A stretch of 64,000 nt of DNA, from NCBI GenBank assembly GCA_024167805.1, contig CP099988.1, positions 62,001 to 126,000 on the forward strand, read 5' to 3'. The stretch comes from Methanobacterium sp. ERen5. GTDB lineage: Archaea > Methanobacteriota > Methanobacteria > Methanobacteriales > Methanobacteriaceae. Below the pieces are notes generated by a model, which made no database searches, had not been told where the DNA came from, and saw only the letters and a list, made by a program, of their open reading frames with translations. The position numbers and the translations under genes were made by a program. Below are positions 9,300 through 18,583 of this stretch, in pieces. Each line of letters opens with the position of its first letter. The first letter of the stretch is position 1.

Positions 9300-10826
9300 T
9301 TGAGCCTTGGAAAAAAAGAAAATAAAATAGACTTGAGTAAGAACACTTGCCCAAATAGAGAACAAAGAGCCAAGGGTACCAACGTATACTTTGGTAAAGC
9401 ATCGGAATTACTAGATGAAGCTAAAGAAGGAACCTTGCAGTGTTCCGACAGGAAATTTCAACAGTCCGGAGGATGTGTTTTAAACTTCTATTTGGCAGTT
9501 AGGGTTTCAACTATTAGAGATGCGGCTGTAATATTTAACGCACCGGTGGGTTGCTCATCATCAGCACTAGGTTACAGAGAACTTTACAGGGCAGTACCAG
9601 TCGAACTTGGAAGACCAGCAGAATATGATCTGCACTGGTTAACAACCAATCTGCAACAAAACGACGTTGTCTACGGTGCAAGTAACAAGTTGAAAGATGC
9701 AATTAAAGAAGCACAAACAAGGTACAATCCAAAGGCAATCTTCATCCTGACTTCCTGTACAACAGGAATCATTGGAGAAGATATAGAAGGAACTGTAACA
9801 GAAATACAACCTGAAATAGATGCCACAATAGTGCCAATTCACTGTGAAGGAGTAAGATCCAGACTGGTACAAACAGGCTACGATGCATTTTGGCACGCTG
9901 TACTCAAATATCTGGTTAAAAAACCTGAAAAAAAACAGAAGGACCTTGTAAACGTAGCAAGTATGTTATCATACACCTGGCAGGACAGGCTAGAAATAGA
10001 AAGATTGCTAGGCAAAGTTGGACTAAGGGTTAACTTCATTCCAGAGTTCGCAACTGTAGAACAGTTTGAACAACTCTCAGAAGCCGCAGTAACAGCACCT
10101 ATCTGCCCAACTTACACAGATTACATTTCAAGAGGATTAGAACAGGAATTTGGCGTACCATACTTCCTATACCCATCACCAATGGGAATCAAAAATACAG
10201 ATGAATGGCTGAGACGCATTGGAAAATACACAGATAAAGAGGAAGAAATTGAAGAACTCATAAAGGAAGAACATGTTAAATGGGTTCCTAAACTCGAAGA
10301 AATCAGAGAACAACTATTAAACATCAAAGAAGATGGAACTAAACTGAATGTTCTCGGTTCATTGGGACAAGGAAGGCTTGTAAGCCAACTGCCATATTTC
10401 GATGAAATAGGATTAAAATCTCCAGCTGCAATGGCACAAGACTTCGACGATTTATTGATAGAAGAACTTGAAGAAGTTCTAGACACAGTGGGTGACTTTG
10501 ATATAATGGTTAACACATTCCAAGCATCTGAACAGGCTCATGTAACCCACAAGGTCAATCCAGATGTTGCACTTACTTGCCCATTCCAGGGCGGAGCATG
10601 GAAGCGTGACAGTGAAATCACGAGGATCCATGCTCTGAGGGGAGATGCGGATCCTTGGAGCGCACAAAGTGGGTACACTGGAGCAGTTGCCTTTGGAAAC
10701 TTCCTGTTACAATCACTCAAAAACAAATCTTATCAGAAAACAATGAAAGAAAAAACAGCCACAGGATACAAAGACTGGTACCTTGAACAGCCAGATCCAT
10801 TGTATTTCCTAGAAAAGGGGAAATAA
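9300..10826 (+). CDS. Nitrogenase-like component 1 alpha subunit (NifD-like)
   Basis: A 508-residue NifD-family protein. Cys59, Cys85 and Cys153 match the P-cluster ligands of NifD (62, 88, 154 in Azotobacter) in spacing. Cys182 lies in a CEG motif and Cys269 in CPTYTDYISRGLEQEFGVP, which aligns with the NifD cofactor ligand Cys275. The counterpart of the NifD His442 segment is SGYTG instead of the NifD YHG, so that cofactor histidine appears absent. N2-fixation partners (nifI1, nifI2, nifE, nifN) are also missing here. It is therefore nitrogenase-like, probably binding a complex iron-sulfur cofactor. A role like methylthio-alkane reductase (C-S bond cleavage) is a hypothesis drawn from the cysK/cysE context. 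The start is a TTG after GGGAGG. Confidence 0.87.
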   Translation: MSLGKKENKIDLSKNTCPNREQRAKGTNVYFGKASELLDEAKEGTLQCSDRKFQQSGGCVLNFYLAVRVSTIRDAAVIFNAPVGCSSSALGYRELYRAVPVELGRPAEYDLHWLTTNLQQNDVVYGASNKLKDAIKEAQTRYNPKAIFILTSCTTGIIGEDIEGTVTEIQPEIDATIVPIHCEGVRSRLVQTGYDAFWHAVLKYLVKKPEKKQKDLVNVASMLSYTWQDRLEIERLLGKVGLRVNFIPEFATVEQFEQLSEAAVTAPICPTYTDYISRGLEQEFGVPYFLYPSPMGIKNTDEWLRRIGKYTDKEEEIEELIKEEHVKWVPKLEEIREQLLNIKEDGTKLNVLGSLGQGRLVSQLPYFDEIGLKSPAAMAQDFDDLLIEELEEVLDTVGDFDIMVNTFQASEQAHVTHKVNPDVALTCPFQGGAWKRDSEITRIHALRGDADPWSAQSGYTGAVAFGNFLLQSLKNKSYQKTMKEKTATGYKDWYLEQPDPLYFLEKGK

Positions 10827-10827
10827 T

Positions 10828-12183
10828 ATGGTGGAGAATAATTTAGAAACTGCAAAAGAAACAGCAGTAACAGATCCTTCTATACACGTAATAGAAGCAC
10901 CTAGATACTCCTGTGCATTAGCAGGAGTTTATGGAACAGTACTAGGTCTTTACGACGCAGTACCTCTACTCCACTCAGGAGCTGGTTGTGGAGTGGGTCA
11001 ACTATTTGGATTACTCTACGGTGGAGGACAAAATGCTGGTGGTGACTTTGGAGGAACAGCAACACCATGTTCCTGTTTAGTAGAAGAACACGTTATCTTC
11101 GGTGGAGAAAACAAACTCGGAAATCTGGTTGATTCAAGTATCGACCTTTTAAATGCTGAATTGTTTGTAGTAATATCTGGTTGTGTACCTTCACTCATAG
11201 GGGACGATGTTGATGCTGTTGTAGGTGAATTTAAAGATAAAGCACCGGTTTTACATATCAATGCCCCGGGGTTTAAAGCTAACTCCTATGAAGGATACGA
11301 ACTGTTCTTTGAAGGACTCGCTGATCAGCTGCTTACAGAGAAACCGGTTAAGAAGGGTAAGGTGAACATTCTAGGAGTGGTTCCTTACCAACATATTTTC
11401 TGGAAGGGCGAACTCAAAGCCATAAAGGATCTTTTAGCCTCCATTGAAATCGATGCAAACATCATATTCACAGAATATGATACTCTAGAAAAGCTTAATG
11501 ATATTCCTGCAGCTGAATACAACGTAGTGGTATCACCATGGAACGGTCATAGGGCAGCAAAGAAATTGGAGGACAAATTTGGAACACCATTTATTAGTTT
11601 CCCTGGTGTGCCTGTTGGTCCTAAACAGACAAGTGAATTCTTAAGAGAATTATCCAAGGCACTTAACACTTACTCAGATAAAGTTGAAAAAGTGATTGGC
11701 AAGGAAGAAAGGAGAAGCTACAGACTTCTGGAGTATCCTGGAGATGCAATCATATTGGTACGTCCTCATTCATACTTTGCAGTTGCCGCCGATAGCAGCA
11801 CTGCAGTAAGTTTGACCAAATTTTTAACCAATGAAATTGGATATCTTCCAGACATTATCCAGATAACTGACAATCCACCAGAAGAATTCAGAGAGGCAAT
11901 TGTTCGTGAAATTACTGAAAACTTGGAAACAGGTTACAGTCCTGACATCATATTTGAGGTAGATTCCCATAAGATCAGGGAAAACTTTAAAGACAGACCA
12001 TTCCTGTTCTTGTTTGGAAGTTCACTCGAAGGACCTATTGCAATGTCTGACTTTGGTGCACTATCTGTAACTGTTGCCTTCCCATCGTACAACAGAATGG
12101 TTCTTGTTGATAACTACGTTGGATACGATGGAGGAGCAAGGTTGGTTGAACACGTAGTCACAACATTTGCAGGACCTCTCTAA
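10828..12183 (+). CDS. Nitrogenase-like component 1 beta subunit (NifK-like)
   Basis: A 451-residue NifK-family partner of the upstream NifD-like protein, starting one base after its stop codon with GGGGA as ribosome-binding site. Cys29 (RYSCALAG), Cys54 (GAGCGVG) and Cys119 (SGCVPSLIGDD) match the three NifK P-cluster ligands; the first two keep the 25-residue spacing. An extra PCSC pair at 81-83 is notable. The N-terminus is shorter than in molybdenum NifK. It should form an alpha2-beta2 complex with the NifD-like subunit and receive electrons from the NifH-like protein downstream. Confidence 0.87.
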   Translation: MVENNLETAKETAVTDPSIHVIEAPRYSCALAGVYGTVLGLYDAVPLLHSGAGCGVGQLFGLLYGGGQNAGGDFGGTATPCSCLVEEHVIFGGENKLGNLVDSSIDLLNAELFVVISGCVPSLIGDDVDAVVGEFKDKAPVLHINAPGFKANSYEGYELFFEGLADQLLTEKPVKKGKVNILGVVPYQHIFWKGELKAIKDLLASIEIDANIIFTEYDTLEKLNDIPAAEYNVVVSPWNGHRAAKKLEDKFGTPFISFPGVPVGPKQTSEFLRELSKALNTYSDKVEKVIGKEERRSYRLLEYPGDAIILVRPHSYFAVAADSSTAVSLTKFLTNEIGYLPDIIQITDNPPEEFREAIVREITENLETGYSPDIIFEVDSHKIRENFKDRPFLFLFGSSLEGPIAMSDFGALSVTVAFPSYNRMVLVDNYVGYDGGARLVEHVVTTFAGPL

Positions 12184-12361
12184 ATAGATCTTGCATTTGG
12201 ATCCATGGTTGGGATTTGAATTTTCATTCATCCCAACTGAAAAAATAATTAAAAAAGATTATGGGGTTAAAATTTAGTAGTCGTCAAATGATAAAAAAAT
12301 GATAAAAAATAGTGTTTGGAGCTATAAATAGTCGATAATAATAAATTTAGAGGTTTTAGAA

Positions 12362-13243
12362 ATGAGTAAACGAAAGCAAATTGCAATTTATGGAAAAGGC
12401 GGGATTGGGAAGTCGACTACAACTTCCAACCTGAGTGCGGCCCTGTCAGATTTAAATTACAGTGTAATGCAAATAGGATGTGACCCTAAAAACGATTCAA
12501 CAACCACTCTCCGGAAGGGAAAACCAATACCTACCGTTATGGATACAGTAAGAAGTGGCTCCAACAAGCTGGATAATTTAGTATTTGAAGGTTACAATGG
12601 GGTTCATTGTGTTGAAGCAGGAGGTCCTGAACCTGGTGTTGGATGTGCTGGTCGTGGTATCATTGCAGCCATTGAATTGCTTGACAACAATGGAATAATT
12701 GATGACATTGACCCAGATATTGTTATATACGATGTTTTAGGAGATGTTGTTTGTGGTGGATTTGCAATCCCAATCAGGCAGGGAATTGCAGAACAGGTTT
12801 ACACAGTTACATCCTCTGATTACATGGCAATCTATGCTGTAAACAACCTCTTTAAAGGAATTCTTAAATATTCCGGTAGTGGAGGAGCTTTACTTGGAGG
12901 AATAATTGGAAATTCCATCTCAAAAATATCACAAAAGGAAATGATTACAGATTTCAGTGAGAAAACTGAAACCAATGTTATAGAATTCGTTCCAAGATCA
13001 TCTACTGTGACTAAGTGCGAATTAGACGGTGTCACCACCATTGAAGGTGCACCAGATTCTGAGCAGGCTGAAGTTTACAGACAACTTGCAAGGAACGTTA
13101 TAAACAACAAAGATTCCTACATTCCAAAACCATTTGAAGCACAGGATCTTGCTGATTGGGCTGCTTCATGGATTAACAATCTTCTCAAAGAAGAGAAAAT
13201 CGAACATGACGGTATTCGAAGCGGTAGCGGAGAAGGAATTTAA
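12362..13243 (+). CDS. Nitrogenase reductase-like iron protein (NifH-like)
   Basis: A 293-residue NifH-family ATPase. The P-loop is GKGGIGKST (residues 11-19). Cys95 (GVGCAGRG) and Cys131 (DVVCGGFA) are the two [4Fe-4S] ligands shared by a homodimer, and the arginine after the first is conserved. It is the electron donor of the D-K pair. It lies about 180 bases after the K gene with its own GAGGT ribosome-binding site and may be in the same transcript. The D-K-H order differs from canonical nifHDK. An alternative is a NifH serving another component, but adjacency argues against it. Confidence 0.88.
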   Translation: MSKRKQIAIYGKGGIGKSTTTSNLSAALSDLNYSVMQIGCDPKNDSTTTLRKGKPIPTVMDTVRSGSNKLDNLVFEGYNGVHCVEAGGPEPGVGCAGRGIIAAIELLDNNGIIDDIDPDIVIYDVLGDVVCGGFAIPIRQGIAEQVYTVTSSDYMAIYAVNNLFKGILKYSGSGGALLGGIIGNSISKISQKEMITDFSEKTETNVIEFVPRSSTVTKCELDGVTTIEGAPDSEQAEVYRQLARNVINNKDSYIPKPFEAQDLADWAASWINNLLKEEKIEHDGIRSGSGEGI

Positions 13244-13386
13244 GTTTAGATAATTGAGAAATTTGGATATAACCCTTAGTGGGTTATTTTCTTTAAATTT
13301 TTTTAATTTTTGTTTTCTTTGGATAAATTAATGTGGAATCCAAGGCAAATTAATAATAGAAAGATTTAAATAAAAAAACAATATTA

Positions 13387-13412
13387 TAACAATCGTTATA
13401 TAACGATAGTTA
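13387..13412 (+). promoter_or_regulatory. Double operator variant upstream of cysK
   Basis: TAACAATCGTTA (13387-13398) and TAACGATAGTTA (13401-13412) each differ by one base from the TAACGATCGTTA palindrome found upstream of the nifX-like and nifD-like genes. They lie with centres 14 bases apart. A TATA-like TATATATAG follows at about 13411-13419. This links cysK to the same control as the nitrogenase-like genes. Confidence 0.72.
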
Positions 13413-13459
13413 TATATAGTTTGATGGAGTAATTAAAAATTAATTCAAAAGGTGAAAAA

Positions 13460-14446
13460 ATGGTAAACATACCAAAATTAACAAGGGGAATAGCAAACGA
13501 CATTACTGAAACAATAGGAAATACACCTTTAGTGAGGTTAAACAAACTAACAGAAGGATCAAAAGCCGAAGTATTGGTTAAAGTTGAATCATTCAACCCA
13601 CTTTCCTCTGTAAAGGACAGAATTGGAGTAGCTATGGTTGAAGCTGGTGAAGAAGCAGGTGTTATTAAAGAAAACACCATATTAATCGAACCAACAAGCG
13701 GAAATACTGGTATTGCACTGGCATTTGTAGCAGCTGCCAAGGGTTACAAGCTCATTTTAACCATGCCAGACACCATGTCCATAGAAAGAAGAAAATTACT
13801 CGCACTATTAGGGGCAGAAATAGTCCTAACTCCCGGAGCAAACGGAATGCCCGGAGCAGTTGCAAAGGCAGAAGAATTAGCAGCAGAAATCCCCGGATCT
13901 GTAATGCCTCAACAGTTTAAAAACGTTGCAAACCCTAGGATCCACAGGGAAACAACCGCACAAGAAATCTGGAGAGACACAGATGGAAAAGTTGATGTTT
14001 TAGTTGCTGGAACAGGAACAGGCGGAACCATTACTGGTGTAGCAACAGCACTCAAAGAATTGAAACCTGAATTTAAAGCAGTGGCAGTAGAACCTGTTAC
14101 TTCCCCAGTACTTTCAGGAGGAAGTTCAGGACCACACAAAATACAGGGTATTGGACCAGGATTCATACCTGAAGTACTTCAGACAGAAATAATAGATGAA
14201 ATAGTACAGGTTTCTGATGATGATGCCGCACAAACACTCCTCAGATTAGCAAGGGAAGAAGGAATACTCGCAGGAATTTCCTCAGGAGCCGCAGTTTTTG
14301 CAGCTCTACAGTTAGCTAAAAAGGATGAATATGCTGGTAAACAGATTGTTGTAATATTACCAGATACTGGAGAAAGGTATCTCAGTATGGATTGGGTATT
14401 TGAAGATATCTTCAAATCATCTGAATCCTCAGATTTCACCAACTAA
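13460..14446 (+). CDS. cysK: Cysteine synthase (O-acetylserine sulfhydrylase)
   Basis: A PLP enzyme making cysteine from O-acetylserine and sulfide. The 328-residue length is normal for CysK. The PLP lysine is K52 in SSVKDRIG, and the phosphate/substrate loop [13 protein letters not shown] and the [10 protein letters not shown] loop are present. The ATG follows GGTGA. The next gene, cysE, makes its substrate, so the pair forms a complete bacterial-type cysteine pathway, as an alternative to tRNA-dependent cysteine synthesis. It is probably controlled by the double operator at 13387-13412. Confidence 0.95.
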   Translation: MVNIPKLTRGIANDITETIGNTPLVRLNKLTEGSKAEVLVKVESFNPLSSVKDRIGVAMVEAGEEAGVIKENTILIEPTSGNTGIALAFVAAAKGYKLILTMPDTMSIERRKLLALLGAEIVLTPGANGMPGAVAKAEELAAEIPGSVMPQQFKNVANPRIHRETTAQEIWRDTDGKVDVLVAGTGTGGTITGVATALKELKPEFKAVAVEPVTSPVLSGGSSGPHKIQGIGPGFIPEVLQTEIIDEIVQVSDDDAAQTLLRLAREEGILAGISSGAAVFAALQLAKKDEYAGKQIVVILPDTGERYLSMDWVFEDIFKSSESSDFTN

Positions 14447-14579
14447 AATAAAATATATATCAATAGATTAAGTAGTTAGTAGAAAAACCTATGAGATGGT
14501 AATGATATAAAGTTCAATAACTTTATATTTAAATTACTGTCTTAACCTTAATTTTTTAGTTAAAACTAAAGGTGATTGA

Positions 14580-15293
14580 ATGTTTGATAGAATTAGAGAA
14601 GACATACAAATGGTATTCTCAAGGGATCCTGCTGCAAGAAGCACGGCAGAAGTGATATTATTCTCTCCGGGACTTCATGCAATATGGCTTCATAGACTAG
14701 GGAACTGGTTTTGGACACGCAATCACTTATTTTGGGGACGTTTCATATCCACACTCAACAGGTTTTTAACAGGTGTAGAAATACACCCCGGAGCAACCAT
14801 TGGTAAAAGAGTGCTAATTGACCATGGTATGGGAGTGGTTATCGGTGAAACAGCAGAAGTGGGCGAAGATGTGTTAATATATCAGGGAGTTGTCCTTGGT
14901 GGAACCAGTCTTGAAAAGAAAAAACGACACCCAACTGTAGGGAACGGTGTTGTGATTGGATCCGGAGCAAAAATTATAGGAAACATTAAAATTGGGGACT
15001 GCTGCAAAATAGGAGCAGGTTCCGTTGTACTTAAACCAACACCACCTGGAGCAACAGTTGTTGGAATACCTGGAAGGGTTGTGCAAGAATCACGAAAATG
15101 TGCCATAGACCTTGACCATGGTCAGCTACCAGACCCTGTTGCAGAGGTTATACAACTGATACTTCAAAGACAGGATGAACTAGAAGCTGAAATCAGACAA
15201 CTAGGCATTAGTACAGATATTGTTAAAATTAACGGTTTTTTAACCAAAAAATCGGAGATAGAAGAAATATTTTCAGAAGGGGCCGGAATATAG
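14580..15293 (+). CDS. cysE: Serine O-acetyltransferase
   Basis: A 237-residue left-handed beta-helix acetyltransferase that makes O-acetylserine from serine and acetyl-CoA. The LHRLGNWFW start, [27 protein letters not shown] and [20 protein letters not shown] hexapeptide turns are typical. The C-terminal tail (residues 180-237) is longer than needed for catalysis and lacks an obvious motif. The start follows GGTGATTG. It is the partner of cysK upstream and is likely co-transcribed. Confidence 0.95.
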   Translation: MFDRIREDIQMVFSRDPAARSTAEVILFSPGLHAIWLHRLGNWFWTRNHLFWGRFISTLNRFLTGVEIHPGATIGKRVLIDHGMGVVIGETAEVGEDVLIYQGVVLGGTSLEKKKRHPTVGNGVVIGSGAKIIGNIKIGDCCKIGAGSVVLKPTPPGATVVGIPGRVVQESRKCAIDLDHGQLPDPVAEVIQLILQRQDELEAEIRQLGISTDIVKINGFLTKKSEIEEIFSEGAGI

Positions 15294-15570
15294 GTCGCTT
15301 CTACAAAATTTTTATAATCACGCTTATAAATACTCATTTTTTTATTAACCTATAACAGTTATGTCAATTGTTATATATTTGAACAGACTTAACTTATAAC
15401 ATTCAATCATGAAAAAATTTTAAAATAGTCTCAATTTACTAAAAAAATTGGACACAAAAAAACAATTGAAAACTAAATTAATAAGAATATTAGGATATTA
15501 ATTGTAAAACTTGAAGATCATTGGTATATAACTAGATCAAATTTAGGAAAATTAAAGAGAAGTGATTAAT

Positions 15571-15957
15571 ATGAGACCTCCATGTGAAATTGTAGTATGG
15601 TACGTTATTCCGAGTATCAGATCAGAACTTGCAAAGGAACTCTTAAACCTTGGTATGAAACAAAAGGAAATTTCAGAATTACTTGATATTACACAACCTG
15701 CAGTGTCACAGTACATCAGTGATAAAAGGGGTCATGGAATCAAGTTTAATGGCGAAGTCCAGGAACTTATCAGAGAGTTTGCATTGGATTTGAAGGAAGG
15801 AAAACTAAACCAGAGCGGAATTATATCAAGAATATGTGATTTATGTAGACGCATAAAAACAGAAGATGTGGTTTGCCAACTTCACAAAGAGAAGGACAAC
15901 ATACCAGTCAACTGTAATGCATGTATGGGTTCACAAGCAGACCATGAATGTCAATGA
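15571..15957 (+). CDS. Cysteine-rich HTH transcriptional regulator
   Basis: A 128-residue regulator. Residues 16-52 form an XRE-like helix-turn-helix (MKQKEISELLDITQPAVSQY). The C-terminal part has CDLC (89, 92), Cys102, CNAC (115, 118) and Cys127, with another cysteine at position 5. It resembles the archaeal COG2522 group. The cysteines could hold an iron-sulfur cluster or zinc and so sense sulfur, iron or redox state. The ATG at 15571 is preferred over an in-frame GTG at 15562. Its position after cysE makes it the best candidate to bind the TAACGATCGTTA sites; that is inference. Confidence 0.78.
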   Translation: MRPPCEIVVWYVIPSIRSELAKELLNLGMKQKEISELLDITQPAVSQYISDKRGHGIKFNGEVQELIREFALDLKEGKLNQSGIISRICDLCRRIKTEDVVCQLHKEKDNIPVNCNACMGSQADHECQ

Positions 15958-16155
15958 ACCCCTACATTTCATTAAGATTACACATAATACATTCTTAGAT
16001 ATGACTGTTTTTAATTTAAGTAGAACTGTTTAATTTAAAATTCAACAAACCATAATAATCATTCTAATGGAAAACATATCTCCAAATTTTTCCTAAAAGG
16101 ATATATTTTAGATTGATTTACAAATTCATTAAAAATATTTTTTTAAGTGATAGTC

Positions 16156-17645
16156 ATGTGTGCAATTACAGGTATACTCTCCATAAATGGTAAACAAGCC
16201 TTGAGTGAAGATCTGATTTGTATGCTTAAAACCATGGAACACCGAGGTCCAGATGGATCCAGAATATGTTTAGATGGTAAGCTCATAACAGGTGATCTTG
16301 AAACCACCAATCATCCATGTGCAAATATTGGTCTTGGACACAACCTACTTTCAATAGTTGGAACCGAAGTTTCACAACCCCTTGTTAAACATGGTTTAGT
16401 ACTGGTTGCAAATGCAGAGATCTACAACTACATGGAACTAAAAAACTTCTATGATGAGTGTTACTTCACAGATTCAGACTGTGAAGTAATTCTAACCCTT
16501 GTAAACAAGTACTACAAAAATTCACTTGTAGATGCAGTGAACACCACCATCAAAGAACTTGATGGAGATTATGCCTTCGCAATTTCAGATGGTAAAGAAC
16601 TCGTGGTTGTAAGGGATGAAGTGGGTGTTAAACCTGTTTATTATGGTACCGATAACAGCAGGGATCTATTTGCCTTTGCATCTGAGAGAAAAGCCCTGTG
16701 GAAACTGGGAATAAAAGATGTGAAGGTGTTAAAACCTGGGGAGATGCTTTTAAACAACAAAACCATTTCAAGACCACTGACAAAAATCACAGCAAGGCCA
16801 ATTCTAAAAGTTAGTGACAGTGCTGAAGCTGTCAATCCATACGACTCAAATTACTACAAAAATTTGCTTAAAAAGTTCTTACAGACTCTGTGAAGAAACG
16901 AGTAGCAGGGCTTGATAGAGTCGGAATTATTTTTTCAGGTGGATTGGACAGTAGCATACTTGCAAAACTAGTGAAGGATCTCGAAGTTGAAACATGTCTG
17001 TACACTATTGGCACAGAGAACTCTTCAGATATGAAGTATGCAAAACAAGTTGCTAACTCATTAGATCTTCCTTTAAAATCTAAAATTGTTGCATTGGACG
17101 ATGTTAAACATTACACTGGTCTCGTGTTAAATGCCATTGAAGAGTACAATGTAATGAAGATAGGTGTTGGAATGCCCTCGTACATTGCATCAGAACTTGC
17201 GAGTCAAGATGGAATCAAAGTCATGCTGTCTGGCCAAGGAGCTGATGAATTATTCGCAGGCTATCAAAGATACACCCAGTTTTACAAGGAGTATGGTGAG
17301 AAAACAACAGAATATCTTGAAGCAGATGTTTCAAACTTGTACCATGTGAATCTCCAAAGAGACGATGCTGTGACAATGGCAAACAGTGTGGAGCTCAGGG
17401 TTCCCTACCTTGACAGTGAAGTTGTGAATGTGGGATTAAACATTCCAATGAAGTACAAACTTGGCCATGACCCTGATGATCTTAGAAAATGCATACTCCG
17501 GAGATTGGCATCTGACCTTGAAGTTCCAACTGAAGCCGTGTTAAGACCTAAAAAAGCAGCACAGTATGGATCTGGTATTCACAGGCTTCTGGTTAAAAGG
17601 GTCTTGAAGGATGGAAGCTACAAAGTACAATTTGAGTCTTTATAA
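16156..17645 (+). CDS. asnB: Asparagine synthase, glutamine-hydrolysing (frameshifted in this sequence)
   Basis: Makes asparagine from aspartate, glutamine and ATP. The start is the ATG at 16156, which puts the nucleophile Cys at position 2 (MCAITGIL), as class II glutamine amidotransferases require. HRGPDG and the N-terminal domain follow. The synthetase domain carries the PP-loop IFSGGLDSSI and SGQGADELFAGY. The frame breaks in the 5-base A run 16870-16874; one more A joins the two halves (KKVLTDSVKKRVAG) into about 496 residues. It is probably a sequence error. It heads an asnB, gatC-like, ACT, hom, apgM gene string. Confidence 0.92.
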
Positions 17646-17782
17646 AAAATAAATAAAGATTCACATGGAAATAATTATGTTCTACAAAATTTATATTAGT
17701 ATAAAACAATAAGATTTAGCTAACGGATTATTTGAAATAAAATCTTATACAAAATTTATGATAATGAAGTAAGGTGATGTAG

Positions 17783-17998
17783 TTGAAGATAGAAAAGGAA
17801 GCAGAACAGATATTAGAAAAATTTTCAGAAGCTCTCAAGGACATCCCAGATCTTGAGGAAACACATTACATGGTGGACAATGTCAACCTTACTAGAGATG
17901 ATATTGCAGAGGATAAGGATCCATCAAGGATCATGCGGAATGCACACACAGATGAAGATGGAAACATCATAGCAGAAAAAGGAAAATGGGTAAAATGA
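17783..17998 (+). CDS. GatC-like amidotransferase subunit C protein
   Basis: A 71-residue acidic protein that resembles short archaeal GatC-like proteins: an EAEQILEKFSEALKDIPDLE helix, a METHYMVD-like middle, and a tail ending in GKWVK. GatC stabilises the GatCAB complex that amidates mischarged Asp-tRNA(Asn) or Glu-tRNA(Gln). GatA and GatB are not in the window. The start is a TTG after AAGGTGAT. The stop overlaps the next start (ATGA). The asparagine synthase upstream fits an asparagine theme. Confidence 0.65.
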   Translation: MKIEKEAEQILEKFSEALKDIPDLEETHYMVDNVNLTRDDIAEDKDPSRIMRNAHTDEDGNIIAEKGKWVK

Positions 17999-18483
17999 GA
18001 TTAAATCTTGTTTTAGAACTTTTAGATGTTCCAGGACAGCTGATAGATGCACTGGAACCAATAGGAAAACTCGGAGCAAACATTGTTACTGTAATTCACC
18101 AGAGAGACGTTAAAACTGAACGTGGAACAATTCCAGTCCATTTAACACTTGAGGGTGATGAAGAAACCCTTAAACGGGTTTTAAAGACCATTGAATCCAA
18201 TGATATTCAGATCATCGAAGTTGATGGTGTGGTTAAGAAGGAAACCATCACAACCATACTCATTGGAAACATCGTTGATCACGACCTCAAAGAAACTGTT
18301 AGTGAGTTGAATTCCATAGATGGAGTTAGAGTGGCTGATCTGAACCTTAAAATGTCGGACAACCCTGAAAATTCAGCTTCAAGAATCGTTATTGAAACTG
18401 ATTACGGAAGAAAAAATGAATTAATGCAAAATATTAAGGATTTCGGTAAATCTAAAGGATTTTTAGTCATCAATGAAGTATAA
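17995..18483 (+). CDS. ACT-domain amino-acid-binding regulatory protein
   Basis: A 162-residue protein with two ACT-like repeats. The first is RLNLVLELLDVPGQLIDALE to about residue 75; the second begins near TTILIGNIVDHDLKETV. ACT domains bind amino acids to control enzymes. The gene sits directly before homoserine dehydrogenase and overlaps the previous stop by an ATGA, so it probably acts as the feedback subunit of the aspartate-family pathway. The partner is inferred from position only. Confidence 0.82.
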   Translation: MRLNLVLELLDVPGQLIDALEPIGKLGANIVTVIHQRDVKTERGTIPVHLTLEGDEETLKRVLKTIESNDIQIIEVDGVVKKETITTILIGNIVDHDLKETVSELNSIDGVRVADLNLKMSDNPENSASRIVIETDYGRKNELMQNIKDFGKSKGFLVINEV

Positions 18484-18583
18484 ATAAATTAATATAAAGA
18501 ATTTATTAGAATAAAGTAGTTTCATTCAGTTCTAATATAATTTTTATGGACACTAAAGACCTGCTTATTTGGAGGATATTTTA

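Noticed and set aside
9300..13243. A canonical N2-fixing nitrogenase
   Set aside because: The gene order is D-K-H without nifI1, nifI2, nifE or nifN, the cofactor histidine region differs, and the neighbours are cysteine synthesis genes.
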